From the NCBI GenBank assembly GCA_913053875.1, contig CAJXGN010000013.1:17168-81167 (forward strand): DNA of 64,000 nucleotides. The letters are read 5' to 3'. A program made the translations under genes and the position numbers. The notes beneath the pieces are model-generated. The model was given only the letters and a program-made list of their open reading frames with translations. It was not told the DNA's origin and searched no databases. Positions 9,574 through 20,711 of this stretch are shown here, in pieces. The stretch's first letter is position 1; every line of letters begins with the position of its first letter. This stretch comes from an uncultured Agromyces sp. Lineage in GTDB: Bacteria; Actinomycetota; Actinomycetes; Actinomycetales; Microbacteriaceae.

Positions 9574-11221
9574 CGCCCCAGTGGTCGCTCACGTCGAGTC
9601 GCGCCCACTCGATGGCCCCGGCCGCGACCTGCTCGACGCACGACTCCGCGTCGTCGCGGGCGACGACCGGGAGCGTCGGCGTGATCGGCCCCATCACGGT
9701 GTGCACGCGCACGAGCGCGAGTCCGAGCATCCGCCGCAGCGGCCCGAGGTGCAGCGCGACCGACTGGGTGCGCGCGAGCGGAACGAGCACGAGCGAGCGC
9801 CAGACCACTCCGCCGCGGAAGAGCACCACGCCGTCGGCGATCGCGTACCCGGTGCGGCGCCACGAGAACGGTCGCAGCCAGGCGGCCGCCTTCGGTGCGC
9901 CGATGAAGGCGTCGTCGCCGCCGGTGCCCACCATGCCGGTCGTCGTGAGCCGGTCGAGCACGTCGTCGGACGCGTCGGGCAGCAGCAGCCCGAGCACGCG
10001 GCGCACGTCGGCGATCGTGCCGACGGGCAGCACGAGGCTGCGCCGCTGCGCGTCGCCCGAGGCGCTCACGGTCTGGCCGGCCACGTTGATGCGCACGGTC
10101 CACCACCCGAACGGGCGCCAGAGCAGCGGCTGGCCGACCTGGATCGCGTGGATGCGCCCGGGCGGCAGCGTGTCGTTCTGGGTCGAGAGCAGGCCGTACC
10201 CGACGCGCACGCCGTCGGGCGTGCCCGCGATGGAATACCGCAGCGACTTCGTGATGCGCGACCACACGTAGGTCACGACACCGATCACGGCCGGCACGAA
10301 CGAGAACAGCACCCACGCCGAGCCGGAGGTCAGCCCCCAGACGATGACGCCCGCGAAGATCAGGAGCGCGAGCGTGGAGCCGCCGAGCACCGACGAGCCG
10401 ATGACGCGCCCGAGCGGGATGTGCACGACCGACTCCGGCGGCGCGAGGTCGGGGTCGAGCTCGGGAGCGAGGAACTCGTCGACGCGGCGCTGGACGAGGC
10501 CGTCGCCGTGGCCGTTCCCCGCGGTCGTGCCTGCGGGGGTCTCGGCCGGGTCGCCCGGTGCGGCCGCCGCGGCGGCGAGCGGGGCCGGCTCAGGGGCATC
10601 CGTCACCGCACCCTCGGGCGCGGCCGCGCGCGCCTTCGCCGCCTTCACGCCCGACGCGAGGCGCAGGATGTCGGCGCGTAGTGCGTCGGCCAGGCGACCC
10701 TGCAGGTACGACAGCTGCACGCTCGCCGACTGCCCGGCGACCGACACCTCGAGCTTCGCGGCGCCCACCAGTCGCGGAATGAGGGACTTGGTGATGCTGA
10801 TGCCCTGGATGCGATCGAGCCGGGCGCTGCGGTGCGAGCGGAACACGATGCCCGAACGCACCTCGACCGCCTCGCTCGTGATGCGGAACGTGTGCAGGCG
10901 CCAGCTCAGGAAGAAGCCGCCGAGCAGCAGGAGCAGCAGCACGAGGATCGCCAGCAGTCCCCAGCCCACGTTGCCCGAGCGCACCAGCAGCGAGACCGGG
11001 TCGCCGTCGAAGTCGTCGGCGTCGATCGGGGTGCCCGGCGAGACCGCGATGAGGAACAGGTCGACCACGCGCTCGCGCAGGTTCGCGATGACGAACCCGA
11101 TGATCGCGATGAGGAAGATGCCGCCCCGCAGCAACGGGGTGAGCGGGTGCAGCCGATGCCACTCGCCGTCGGCGAGGTCGGTCGACAGGGCGGCGCGGGC
11201 ACCCTCCGAGGGTGCGCTCAC
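9557..11221 (-). CDS. Large PH-domain membrane protein (YdbT-like)
   Basis: The 554-residue protein has two pairs of membrane spans (about 32-48 and 80-100; about 265-310), each followed by bacterial PH (bPH2) domains: RLHTFRITSEAVEVRSGIV with SARLDRIQGISI, LRYSIAGTPDGVRVGYGLL with LPPGRIHAIQVGQPLLWR, and a third copy with GYAIADGVVLFRGG. A disordered Ala/Pro linker separates the halves. The role is unknown in the family; a membrane-stress function is proposed for relatives. The start is GTG at 11221, overlapping the stop of the smaller PH gene by 4 nt. YdbS/YdbT-type proteins usually come as such a pair. Confidence 0.85.
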   Translation of the reverse strand: MSAPSEGARAALSTDLADGEWHRLHPLTPLLRGGIFLIAIIGFVIANLRERVVDLFLIAVSPGTPIDADDFDGDPVSLLVRSGNVGWGLLAILVLLLLLLGGFFLSWRLHTFRITSEAVEVRSGIVFRSHRSARLDRIQGISITKSLIPRLVGAAKLEVSVAGQSASVQLSYLQGRLADALRADILRLASGVKAAKARAAAPEGAVTDAPEPAPLAAAAAAPGDPAETPAGTTAGNGHGDGLVQRRVDEFLAPELDPDLAPPESVVHIPLGRVIGSSVLGGSTLALLIFAGVIVWGLTSGSAWVLFSFVPAVIGVVTYVWSRITKSLRYSIAGTPDGVRVGYGLLSTQNDTLPPGRIHAIQVGQPLLWRPFGWWTVRINVAGQTVSASGDAQRRSLVLPVGTIADVRRVLGLLLPDASDDVLDRLTTTGMVGTGGDDAFIGAPKAAAWLRPFSWRRTGYAIADGVVLFRGGVVWRSLVLVPLARTQSVALHLGPLRRMLGLALVRVHTVMGPITPTLPVVARDDAESCVEQVAAGAIEWARLDVSDHWGGARAD

Positions 11222-11721
11222 AGCCCCGCCCGGCGCGTCTCGGCGAGGGCGACCAGCCGGTCGCGCAGCTCCTCGGCCTCCGCCAGCGGCAGGCCCGGCA
11301 CGGCCACGCCGCTCGCCGCGGCCGCGGTCACGAGCTTCAGGTCGGCGAGGCCGAGCCAGCGCGCGACCGGGCCGCGGGTGATGTCGACCAGCTGCATGCG
11401 TCCGTAGGGCACGGCGACGCGGCGCTGGTAGAGGATGCCGCGTCGGAAGAGCAGGTCGTCCTCGCGCAGGCGGTACGCGATGGAGCGCACCCGTCGCGGC
11501 TCGAACGCGATCGAGATCAGCGAGACGAGGATGATGCCGCCCGCGATCGCGGCGATCCACCAGAGCTCGAAGATGCTCCAGAGCACGCCGCCCACGATGC
11601 CCACGATCGCGACGCCGACGACCGAGCCGACGACCTCGACCACCACGTACTTGGGCGACACCCGACGCCAGCCGTCGTCGATGACGTGCGTGGTGGCGGG
11701 GGCGTCCTCGGGCTCAGACAT
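11218..11721 (-). CDS. Small PH-domain membrane protein (YdbS-like)
   Basis: This 167-residue partner has two adjacent membrane segments (about residues 25-70) and then a bPH2 domain with VRSIAYRLREDDLLFRRGILYQRRVAVPYGRMQLVDITRGP, the classic YdbS signature. The ATG at 11721 (MSEPED) is chosen over one 24 nt further upstream, because it limits the overlap with the DUF3180 gene to 8 nt. It is translationally coupled to the larger PH gene. The pair probably forms a membrane complex, by analogy with YdbS-YdbT. Confidence 0.85.
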   Translation of the reverse strand: MSEPEDAPATTHVIDDGWRRVSPKYVVVEVVGSVVGVAIVGIVGGVLWSIFELWWIAAIAGGIILVSLISIAFEPRRVRSIAYRLREDDLLFRRGILYQRRVAVPYGRMQLVDITRGPVARWLGLADLKLVTAAAASGVAVPGLPLAEAEELRDRLVALAETRRAGL

Positions 11722-12184
11722 GTGCTTCCTCGGTCTGTTCGTCATCGTCGTCGGGGGGAAGGGTGCAGAAGAACTCTGCCACGAGGCCCGCCGCCAGCAG
11801 CGCGCCGGCGGCGAGCATCGACGCGAGTGCGAGCCAGGTCGCCCCGCCCGCCGGCAGCACCGTGCGGGTGACCAGGTAGAGCAGCACCCCGGCCCCGAAT
11901 CCGAGCAGCAGCGCGCCGCTCAGGCTGCTCGCCTTCGCGAGCACCGCGATGCGCATCGCGCGGAACGGGTCGACGTGCCTCGGGCCGGTGCCCTTCACGG
12001 CGCGCCGGATGGGCCAGGCGAGGGCGACGACCACGGCCCCGACGCCCGCGAGCGTGATGGCGAGCGACAGGGGCGGCACGATCGCCGCGTTGCCCATGTT
12101 CACGACGAGCAGCTCGAGCAGGAACGCCACGGCCGCTCCGCCGACGGCGAGCAGCAGCAGCGTCGGGGCACCGGTGCGCCTCAC
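11714..12184 (-). CDS. DUF3180 integral membrane protein
   Basis: The 156-residue protein has four predicted membrane spans (about 7-29, 35-57, 84-105, 113-137) and an acidic C-terminal tail (PPDDDDEQTEEA). The length, topology and location next to folK match the actinobacterial DUF3180 family, whose function is unknown. The GTG start at 12184 overlaps the folK stop by 4 nt. It sits inside a run of overlapping genes and is surely co-transcribed with the folate genes. Confidence 0.83.
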   Translation of the reverse strand: MRRTGAPTLLLLAVGGAAVAFLLELLVVNMGNAAIVPPLSLAITLAGVGAVVVALAWPIRRAVKGTGPRHVDPFRAMRIAVLAKASSLSGALLLGFGAGVLLYLVTRTVLPAGGATWLALASMLAAGALLAAGLVAEFFCTLPPDDDDEQTEEAHV

Positions 12185-12723
12185 GATGCGTCCTGGTCGG
12201 GCTCGTACGGGGTGACCTCGTCGAACGCGACCGCGCGCAGCTCGTCGATGCGGCCGTAGCCGGGGATCACGGCCCTGGGCTCGATGTCGAGCCAGGGCTG
12301 CAGCACGAAGGCGCGCTGCCAGGCACGCGGATGCGGGATGGTGAGCGTCTCGTCGTCGAGCTCGAGGCCGCCGAAGGTGATGATGTCGATGTCGAGCGTG
12401 CGCGGACCCCAGTGCTCGTCGCGCACCCGGCCGTGCCCGCGCTCGATCGTGTGGATCGCGTCGAGCAGCGCGTGCGGGCTGAGGTCGGTGCGGATCGCGA
12501 TGACGCAGTTGAGGTAGGCGGGTGCGTCGGGGTCGGCGCCCTCGTCGGTGATCGCGACCGTCTCGTAGGTCGGCGAGATCGCCTCGACGCGGGTCTCGCG
12601 CAGCATGTCGACGTCGGCGATCGCCTGCCCGATCGTGCCCTCGCGATCACCCAGGCTGCTGCCGAACGCCAGCACCACGCGGGTGCCGCGGTCGCCCCGG
12701 CGCTGGCGGAACAGCGCCATCAC
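12181..12723 (-). CDS. folK: 6-hydroxymethyl-7,8-dihydropterin pyrophosphokinase (HPPK)
   Basis: The 180-residue enzyme transfers pyrophosphate from ATP to hydroxymethyl-dihydropterin, the step before DHPS. Motifs seen are VLAFGSSLGDREGTI, YLNCVIAIRT, the signature HWGPRTLDIDIITFG with its metal-binding Asp pair, and IPHPRAWQRAFVLQPW. GTG (12723) and ATG (12720) lie next to each other; either start is possible, and the GTG gives a 4-nt overlap with folB. It is the last of the four clustered folate genes. Confidence 0.95.
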   Translation of the reverse strand: MMALFRQRRGDRGTRVVLAFGSSLGDREGTIGQAIADVDMLRETRVEAISPTYETVAITDEGADPDAPAYLNCVIAIRTDLSPHALLDAIHTIERGHGRVRDEHWGPRTLDIDIITFGGLELDDETLTIPHPRAWQRAFVLQPWLDIEPRAVIPGYGRIDELRAVAFDEVTPYEPDQDAS

Positions 12724-13091
12724 GCCCGACCCCGCACGATCGTGACGGCCACGTCGTCGAACGGCACCGCGATGGGCGCCTGCGGCTTGTGCACCGTGAC
12801 CGTGGTCTCCTCGACGGCGTCGTGTGCGAGCACGACCGCGGCGACCCGCTCGGCGACGGTCTCGATGAGGTCGACCGGGTCGGCGCGCACGGCGGCGGCG
12901 ACCTCCTCGGCCAGCTCGCCGTAGTGCACTGTCGCCGCGAGCGCGTCGCCCGAGGCGGCGGGGGCGAGGTCGAGGCGCGCGTCGACGTCGATGACGAACT
13001 CCTGCCCCTGCTCCCGCTCGAAGTCGAAGACGCCGTGGTGGGCTCTCACGCGGATGCCGCGCAGCGAGATGCGGTCTCGGGCACTACTCAC
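12720..13091 (-). CDS. folB: Dihydroneopterin aldolase
   Basis: The 123-residue enzyme cleaves dihydroneopterin to hydroxymethyl-dihydropterin and glycolaldehyde. The start ISLRGIRVRAHHGVFDFEREQGQEFVIDV and the end VTVHKPQAPI, carrying the conserved catalytic Lys, are typical. The GTG start at 13091 overlaps folP by 8 nt. The family forms octamers. The length is normal, and a longer upstream frame is rejected because it reads through the end of folP. Confidence 0.94.
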   Translation of the reverse strand: MSSARDRISLRGIRVRAHHGVFDFEREQGQEFVIDVDARLDLAPAASGDALAATVHYGELAEEVAAAVRADPVDLIETVAERVAAVVLAHDAVEETTVTVHKPQAPIAVPFDDVAVTIVRGRA

Positions 13092-13932
13092 GCCCACCAC
13101 TCTGCCACGCCTCGCCGACCGCCAAGGCGAGGCGTGTGGACGCCACGTCGTGCACGCGCACCGCCCACGCACCGGCGCGTGCGCTCAGCACGCTCACGAC
13201 GGCCGTCGGCAGGTCGCGCGCCGACACCGGGGCATCCGCATCGAGCAGCGCACCGAGGAACCGCTTGCGCGACGCGCCGACGAGCACCGGGAGCCCGAGT
13301 TCGGCGAGTTCGTCGAGGCGCGCGAGCAGCTGCCAGTTGTGTTCCGCGCGCTTGGCGAAGCCGAGACCCGGGTCGATCACGATGCGGTCGCGCGCCACGC
13401 CGGCGCCCTCGAGCGCGTCGACCCGTGCGGCGAGCTCGTCGCGCACCTCGACGACGACGTCGCCGTACTCGGCGAGCGCGTCCATGCGATCGGAGTGGCC
13501 CCGCCAGTGCATGGCGACGTAGGCGGCATCCGACCCGGCGACGACCCGCGCCATCTCGGCGTCGGCGAGCCCGGCCGACACGTCGTTCACGATGGTCGCC
13601 CCCGCGTCGACGGCGGCCGCGGCGGTGGCGGCGCGCATGGTGTCGACGCTCACCCGCAGGCCGATGGCGGCGAGCTCGCGCACGACGGGCACCACGCGCC
13701 GGAGCTCCTCCTCGGGGTCGACCCGCGCCGCCCCGGGCCGCGTGGACTCGCCGCCCACGTCGACGATGTCGGCACCGTCGCGCACGAGGTCGAGCGCGTG
13801 CGCGACCGCGGCATCGGTGCCGAACCACCGCCCGCCGTCGCTGAAGGAGTCGGGCGTGACGTTCACGACGCCCATGACGAGCGGATGCCCCCGGCGGGCC
13901 TCCGCACGCGTCGGCACGCCGGCCTCAGGCAT
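13084..13932 (-). CDS. folP: Dihydropteroate synthase
   Basis: The 282-residue TIM-barrel enzyme condenses the pterin pyrophosphate with p-aminobenzoate and is the target of sulfonamides. Both family signatures are present: MGVVNVTPDSFSDGG near residues 20-34 and GGESTRPGA near 60-68. DPGLGFAKRAEHN and GASRKRFLG are also conserved. The ATG at 13932 overlaps the folE stop by 8 nt. No active-site residue is visibly altered. Confidence 0.96.
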   Translation of the reverse strand: MPEAGVPTRAEARRGHPLVMGVVNVTPDSFSDGGRWFGTDAAVAHALDLVRDGADIVDVGGESTRPGAARVDPEEELRRVVPVVRELAAIGLRVSVDTMRAATAAAAVDAGATIVNDVSAGLADAEMARVVAGSDAAYVAMHWRGHSDRMDALAEYGDVVVEVRDELAARVDALEGAGVARDRIVIDPGLGFAKRAEHNWQLLARLDELAELGLPVLVGASRKRFLGALLDADAPVSARDLPTAVVSVLSARAGAWAVRVHDVASTRLALAVGEAWQSGGRE

Positions 13933-14524
13933 CCGCCCGCCCGCCGATGAGGGTGATCGCCTCGGCCCGCCTGGCGGGTTCGGCGAGCAGCCCGCGGGCG
14001 ACGACGGTGACGGTCGAGCTCTGCGACTGGCGCGCCCCCCGGCTCGTGACGCACCCGTGCGCCGCCTCGAGCACGACGAGCACCCCGCGCGGGGCGAGCG
14101 CGGCTTCGAGGGCGTCGGCGATCTCGTCGGCGAGGCGCTCCTGCAGCTGCGGCCGAGCGGCGAGCACGTCGATCGCGGCGGGGATGCGGCCGAGGCCGAC
14201 CACCCGCCCGTCGGGCACGTATGCGACGTGCGCGGTGCCGAGGAACGGCAGCAGGTGGTGCTCGCAGACCGAGCGGAAGGCGAGGTCGCGCACGATCACG
14301 GTGTCGGACGTCGTCGCCCCGCCCGCGTCGGTCGTGCCGAGCGGCACGGGCTCGCCGAGCGCCGCCACGGGGTCGGCGGCGAGCCCCGCGAACAGCTCGC
14401 CGAACGACTCGGCGACCCGCTCGGGCGTGCGCTCGAGACCGGGCCGCTCGGGGTCCTCGCCGATCGCGAGCAGCAGCTCGCGCACGGCGGCCTCGATGCG
14501 CGGCCGGTCGATCGCGTCGCCCAT
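13925..14524 (-). CDS. folE: GTP cyclohydrolase I
   Basis: The 199-residue enzyme opens GTP to dihydroneopterin triphosphate and is the entry point of folate synthesis. The signature SVCEHHLLPFLGTAHVAYVP carries the zinc Cys and His residues; GLGRIPAAIDVLAARPQLQERL and HGCVTSRGARQ complete the active site. The ATG at 14524 lies 8 nt after the ftsH stop. It is the first of four overlapping folate genes (folE-folP-folB-folK) arranged in near-pathway order. Confidence 0.96.
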   Translation of the reverse strand: MGDAIDRPRIEAAVRELLLAIGEDPERPGLERTPERVAESFGELFAGLAADPVAALGEPVPLGTTDAGGATTSDTVIVRDLAFRSVCEHHLLPFLGTAHVAYVPDGRVVGLGRIPAAIDVLAARPQLQERLADEIADALEAALAPRGVLVVLEAAHGCVTSRGARQSQSSTVTVVARGLLAEPARRAEAITLIGGRADA

Positions 14525-14532
14525 GGGCGGGG

Positions 14533-16551
<2,019 letters not shown>

Positions 16552-16651
16552 GGTGCTGCAAGGCTACCTCGCGGGTGCCGGGCGTCCGCCGAGTGTTCGC
16601 TGTGGGCTGCGTGGCAGCGACTGCGGCCCGGGGCGGCCGGGCGAGCGGATG

Positions 16652-17203
16652 CTACGAGTAGACGTGCGGCGCCAGCACGCCGACGTCGCGCAGGTTGCGG
16701 TACTTCTCCGCGTAGTCGAGGCCGTAGCCCACGACGAACTTGTTCGGGATGTCGAAGCCGACGTACTTCACGTCGACGTGCACCTTGAGCGCCTCGGGCT
16801 TGCGGAACAGCGCGCAGATCTCGACCGACGAGGCACCGCGCGTGCGCAGGTTCGAGGTCAGCCAGGAGAGCGTGAGCCCGGAGTCGATGATGTCCTCCAC
16901 GATGAGCACGTCGCGGCCCGAGAGGTCGGTGTCGAGGTCCTTGAGGATGCGAACGACGCCGCTCGAGACGGTGCCCGCACCGTAGGAGGAGACGGCCATC
17001 CAGTCGGTCTGCACGTGTCGGTCGAGCTCGCGGGCGAGGTCGGCCATCACCATGATGGCGCCCTTCAGCACGCCCACGAGCAGCAGGTCGCGCCCCTCGT
17101 AGTCGGCCTCGATGCGCCGGGCGAGCTCGGCGAGCTTCGCGTGGATCTCGTCCTCGGTGCAGAGCACCTCGGTCAGGTCTGCTTCGATGTCGCTCGCGCG
17201 CAT
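16652..17203 (-). CDS. hpt: Hypoxanthine phosphoribosyltransferase
   Basis: The 183-residue purine salvage enzyme makes IMP (and GMP) from the base and PRPP. The PRPP-binding loop is VEDIIDSG at residues 102-109; LLLVGVLKGAIMVMADLAREL and the late KFVVGYGLDYAEKYRNL are typical of the family. ATG at 17203 follows a GAGGAG-like site. A TAGGCT -10-like box at 17244-17249 would give a leader of about 34 nt. The position between tilS and ftsH is the standard bacterial order. Confidence 0.95.
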   Translation of the reverse strand: MRASDIEADLTEVLCTEDEIHAKLAELARRIEADYEGRDLLLVGVLKGAIMVMADLARELDRHVQTDWMAVSSYGAGTVSSGVVRILKDLDTDLSGRDVLIVEDIIDSGLTLSWLTSNLRTRGASSVEICALFRKPEALKVHVDVKYVGFDIPNKFVVGYGLDYAEKYRNLRDVGVLAPHVYS

Positions 17204-17299
17204 GGTGGCTCTGCTCCTCGTGGTTCGCCCGCCGTTCGGTACGAGCCTACGAGGCCGCGGGCGTGCGCGCGATGCGGGCGGGGGCGACGGATGCCTCGC

Positions 17300-18358
17300 T
17301 CAGCCCGCCGCGCTGAACACGAGGCGCGCGCCCACGCGCGCCGCCCGGCACCCGGGCAGGTCGAGCGGTCCCTGTCCATGCCAGTCGGTCACGAGCCGCG
17401 CGACCTCGAGCGTCTGCGCCCGCGAGAGCGCGGTGCCGAACTCGCTCGCGACCACGTGCCGGATGATGCGCTGCCGCAGCGCTGCGGGGTTCGCGGCCAG
17501 CGCCGCGACCGACACGGCGATGCCCGCCTCGGCCGGCTCGCAGATCTCCTCGATGAACTCGTCGATCTGGTCGGCGAACGCGGCCTCGTCCTCGCGCAGC
17601 TGCTCCGCGGTGCGCGCGAGCGCCTCGGCGACGCCCGGGCCGAGCTCGCGCTCGAGCACGGGCAGCACCTCGTCGCGCACGCGCACCCGGGCGAACGCGG
17701 GGTCGGCGTTCTGCGGGTCGTCCCACGGCTCGAGGTTCGCATCGAGGCAGGCCTGCCGCGTGGTCTCGCGCCGGATGCCGAGCAGGGGCCGGGCGTACCG
17801 GTCGCTCGACGCGGCCATGCCCTGCAGGCTGCCCGCGCCCGACCCGCGCGCGAGCCCGAGCAGCACGGTCTCGGCCTGGTCGTCGAGCGTGTGGCCGAGC
17901 AGCACGCGCACGGCGCCGGTCTCGCGCGCGACCTGGTCGAGCGCCGTGTACCGGGCGGTGCGGGCGGATGCCTCGGGGCCGTCGCCCGTCGCCGACACCT
18001 CGACCGTGCGCACGACGACCGGGTCGAGCCCGAGGGCGCGCGCCTGCGCGGACGCCCGCCCCGCGGCATCCGCCGACCCGTCCTGGAGGCCGTGGTCGAC
18101 GATGACCGCGCCGGCGCGCAGGCCGGCACGTGGCGCCTCGAACGCGGTGGCCGCGGCGAGCGCGAGCGAATCGGGGCCGCCGGAGAGGGCGACGAGCACG
18201 AGCGGCGCGTCGGCTGCGGGTGCGGTGCGCCCAAGGGCATCCGCTGCGCTGCCCGACCCGGGACCGAGGCCCTCGAGCGCGCCGCGCACCGCCCGTCGCA
18301 CGTCGGCGATCGGCGGGGTGAGCCGGGGTCGGCCGGCCCGCTGGGCATCGGAGGGCAT
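17300..18358 (-). CDS. tilS: tRNA(Ile)-lysidine synthetase
   Basis: The 352-residue N-type ATP pyrophosphatase modifies the wobble C of tRNA-Ile(CAU) to lysidine so that AUA is read. The PP-loop SGGPDS is at residues 59-64, followed by [11 protein letters not shown] and [22 protein letters not shown], the TilS signature. It is a shorter actinobacterial type with a small C-terminal domain. ATG at 18358 is preferred to a TTG one codon upstream. It diverges from ppa across a 68-nt gap. Confidence 0.94.
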   Translation of the reverse strand: MPSDAQRAGRPRLTPPIADVRRAVRGALEGLGPGSGSAADALGRTAPAADAPLVLVALSGGPDSLALAAATAFEAPRAGLRAGAVIVDHGLQDGSADAAGRASAQARALGLDPVVVRTVEVSATGDGPEASARTARYTALDQVARETGAVRVLLGHTLDDQAETVLLGLARGSGAGSLQGMAASSDRYARPLLGIRRETTRQACLDANLEPWDDPQNADPAFARVRVRDEVLPVLERELGPGVAEALARTAEQLREDEAAFADQIDEFIEEICEPAEAGIAVSVAALAANPAALRQRIIRHVVASEFGTALSRAQTLEVARLVTDWHGQGPLDLPGCRAARVGARLVFSAAG

Positions 18359-18426
18359 CAAGTAACCTTATTCCCGTCTTCCCGCGCGGCAGCGAGCCCC
18401 GGGGCATCCCCAGAACAAGGAGAACC

Positions 18427-18912
18427 ATGGGCGAGTACGCCGCGATCATCGAGATCCCGAAGGGCAGCCGCAACAAGTACGAGGTCGACCACGAGACCGG
18501 CCGCGTCTTCCTCGACCGCGTGCTGTACACGAACTTCATGTACCCGACCGACTACGGGTTCTTCGAGAACACCCTCGGCGACGACGGCGACCCGCTCGAC
18601 GTGCTCGTGCTCACCCAGTACCCGCTGTTCCCGGGCGTGGGCGTGACCGTGCGCCCGGTCGGCGTGTTCCTCATGGAGGACGACGGCGGCGGCGACGCGA
18701 AGGTCATCGCGGTGCCGGCCGGTGACCCGCGCTGGGACTGGATCCAGGACGTCGCAGACGTGCCGGAGTACACGAAGAAGGAGATCCAGCACTTCTTCGA
18801 GCACTACAAGGACCTCGAGCCCGGCAAGTGGGTCAAGACCCAGGGCTGGGCGGATGCCGCCGAGGCCGAGCGTCTCATCGCCAAGGCGTTCGAGGCGTTC
18901 CCCGGGCACTGA
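18427..18912 (+). CDS. ppa: Inorganic pyrophosphatase
   Basis: The 161-residue family I enzyme hydrolyses pyrophosphate and so pulls biosynthetic reactions forward. The metal-binding signature DGDPLD is at residues 53-58; [19 protein letters not shown] and [12 protein letters not shown] are also diagnostic. An AAGGAG site lies 6 nt before the ATG. Its stop overlaps the start of the next gene (TGATG), suggesting coupling. Confidence 0.97.
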   Translation: MGEYAAIIEIPKGSRNKYEVDHETGRVFLDRVLYTNFMYPTDYGFFENTLGDDGDPLDVLVLTQYPLFPGVGVTVRPVGVFLMEDDGGGDAKVIAVPAGDPRWDWIQDVADVPEYTKKEIQHFFEHYKDLEPGKWVKTQGWADAAEAERLIAKAFEAFPGH

Positions 18913-19424
18913 TGCACGAGACGTCCGCGTCGGGCCGGCACCCGATCATCCGTGCCGGCCTGGCGACCGAGCAGGCCGTCTACGGCGTGCTGCTCGTCGC
19001 CGGCATGATCGTGATCGGCGGGTCGCACGCGACCACGTCGTGGCAGGTGCTGGTCACGGTCGTGGCGACGGTGCTCGTGTTCTGGGCCGCGCACGTCTAC
19101 GCGGGCACGATCGCGCGGCACGGGTTCGAGGACGACGGTGCGCTGAGCCTCGCCGAGTCCTTCCGGCTGGCGGCGCACGCCTCGTGGGGCCTGCTGGTCT
19201 CGGCGCTCATCCCCTGCGCGATCCTGCTGCTCGGCACCCTGCGCATCGTGCCCGACGCTCCGGCGACCTGGCTCGCACTGTGGTCGTGCATCGTGCTGCT
19301 CGGCGTGCTCGGGTACCTGGCGCACCAGCGGCGCGGCGCGCCGATGCACCTGCGCATCCTCGGCGCGCTCGTGACCGCGAGCTTCGGCGGACTGCTGGCG
19401 CTGCTCAAGGTGCTCGTGCACTGA
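18912..19424 (+). CDS. Four-span membrane protein of unknown function
   Basis: The 170-residue protein has four clear hydrophobic segments (about 24-42, 46-66, 90-112, 118-138) and a weaker fifth near the end (150-168). His and Arg residues lie in the loops. The ATG overlaps the ppa stop by one base, so it depends on ppa translation. Similar proteins are found in Microbacteriaceae, but no function can be named from the sequence. No signal peptide apart from the first span is seen. Confidence 0.75.
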   Translation: MHETSASGRHPIIRAGLATEQAVYGVLLVAGMIVIGGSHATTSWQVLVTVVATVLVFWAAHVYAGTIARHGFEDDGALSLAESFRLAAHASWGLLVSALIPCAILLLGTLRIVPDAPATWLALWSCIVLLGVLGYLAHQRRGAPMHLRILGALVTASFGGLLALLKVLVH

Positions 19425-19478
19425 GCCGATCGCGGCTCGCTCGCCGGCCGCGGCCGACGTTCGCGCCCCGACCCGCGC

Positions 19479-20663
19479 TCAGCGCGTCGGCGGGGCGAAC
19501 CCCTTCGCGTCGACGCCGATCGCAGGGCTGACCAGCCGGCCCATACCGGGCAGGTCGACGACCCGCATCGCCAGGTTGCGCATCCCGATCGCGAAGCGGC
19601 TCGACGGCACGAACCACTTGGCGGTCTTGCGCCCGGCCGCCTGCTTCTCGGTGACCGACGGTCGCACGCGCGCCTCGAAGGCCTGCAGCGCGGCCTCGAT
19701 CGCGTCCGCACGTCCACCGAGCGCGTCGACGTCGAGCGCCTCGCCGAGGGCGACGCCGCCGGAGAGCGCGAGGGACGCCCCCTGGCCGGCGACGAGCGAC
19801 ACCGCGTAGGCGCCGTCGCCGATCAGCACGACCCGGCGGTCGTGCCAGGCCGGCGCCTCGACCTGGGCGACCAAGTCGTAGTACACGTCGTCGACCGGGT
19901 CGGCCGCGAGCATCGCCGGCACGAACCCGCCGAGGTCGCCGAAGCGCTCGCGCAGCGCGGCGAGCGGGTCGGACGGCATCTCGGCCGACTCCTCCTCGAA
20001 GACGAAGAACGTCGCGAACAGGCCCGGCTCCACCTCGTAGACGCCGGCCATGCGCCCCGGCACGCTCATCATCACGAAGCGGTCGGCGATCGCGTCGTGC
20101 ACCGCGTCGCTGCGGAAGAACCACGCGGCCGTGTGCAGGCCGAGCGGGCGCAGGAACTGCTCCTCGGGGCCGAAGACGTGCGCGCGCACGCCGGAGTGGA
20201 TGCCGTCGGCACCCACCAACAGGTCGGCCTCGACGCGCTGGTCGCCGAGCTCGACCGTGACGCCGCCGTCGTGCTGCTCGACACCCGTCACGGTGGTGCC
20301 GAAGCGCAGCTCGACGCCCGACGGCAGGGCTTCGCGGAGCGCGCGCTCGACGTCGCCGCGCAGCAGCGAGAACAGCCGCCCGTCGAGCGCGTCGCGCATG
20401 CGGTCGTACCGGAGCCGGGCGTGCGCGCAGCCGTGCTCGTCGACCCACTCCACCCGATCGACCTCGTGCGCGCGCTCGCGCAGGTCGTCGAGGATGCCGA
20501 TGCGCTCGGCCGCGTCGTACCCCGGCCCGAAGAAGTCGATCATGTACCCGCCGTCGCGCAGCTCGTGCGCGTGCTCGACGAGCGTGATCCGCCAGCCGTG
20601 GCGCTCGAGCGAGATGGCGGCGGCGAGTCCGGCGATCCCGGCTCCGCAGATGACGGCGTGCAT
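19479..20663 (-). CDS. FAD-dependent monooxygenase / oxidoreductase
   Basis: The 394-residue flavoprotein belongs to the PHBH-like class A flavin monooxygenases. The N-terminal Rossmann motif is VICGAGIAGLAAAISLERHG (GxGxxG at 8-13), the middle motif is DLLVGADGIHSGVR, and the FAD-ribityl motif is GDGAYAVSLVAGQGASLAL, where the usual GDAAH reads GDGAY. It would use NAD(P)H and oxygen; the substrate is unknown. The relatives nearest in style are the tetracycline-degrading TetX-like and salicylate hydroxylase-like groups. It stands alone, converging with the gene at 18912. Confidence 0.82.
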   Translation of the reverse strand: MHAVICGAGIAGLAAAISLERHGWRITLVEHAHELRDGGYMIDFFGPGYDAAERIGILDDLRERAHEVDRVEWVDEHGCAHARLRYDRMRDALDGRLFSLLRGDVERALREALPSGVELRFGTTVTGVEQHDGGVTVELGDQRVEADLLVGADGIHSGVRAHVFGPEEQFLRPLGLHTAAWFFRSDAVHDAIADRFVMMSVPGRMAGVYEVEPGLFATFFVFEEESAEMPSDPLAALRERFGDLGGFVPAMLAADPVDDVYYDLVAQVEAPAWHDRRVVLIGDGAYAVSLVAGQGASLALSGGVALGEALDVDALGGRADAIEAALQAFEARVRPSVTEKQAAGRKTAKWFVPSSRFAIGMRNLAMRVVDLPGMGRLVSPAIGVDAKGFAPPTR

Positions 20664-20711
20664 GCACGGCTCCTCGGGTCGGGTTCGGCGAGCGGATGCC
20701 TCGGGGCGAGG

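Noticed and set aside
16561..16651. Possible small gene between ftsH and hpt
   Set aside because: No start with a ribosome site and no conserved frame; it is simply the spacer of two same-strand genes.
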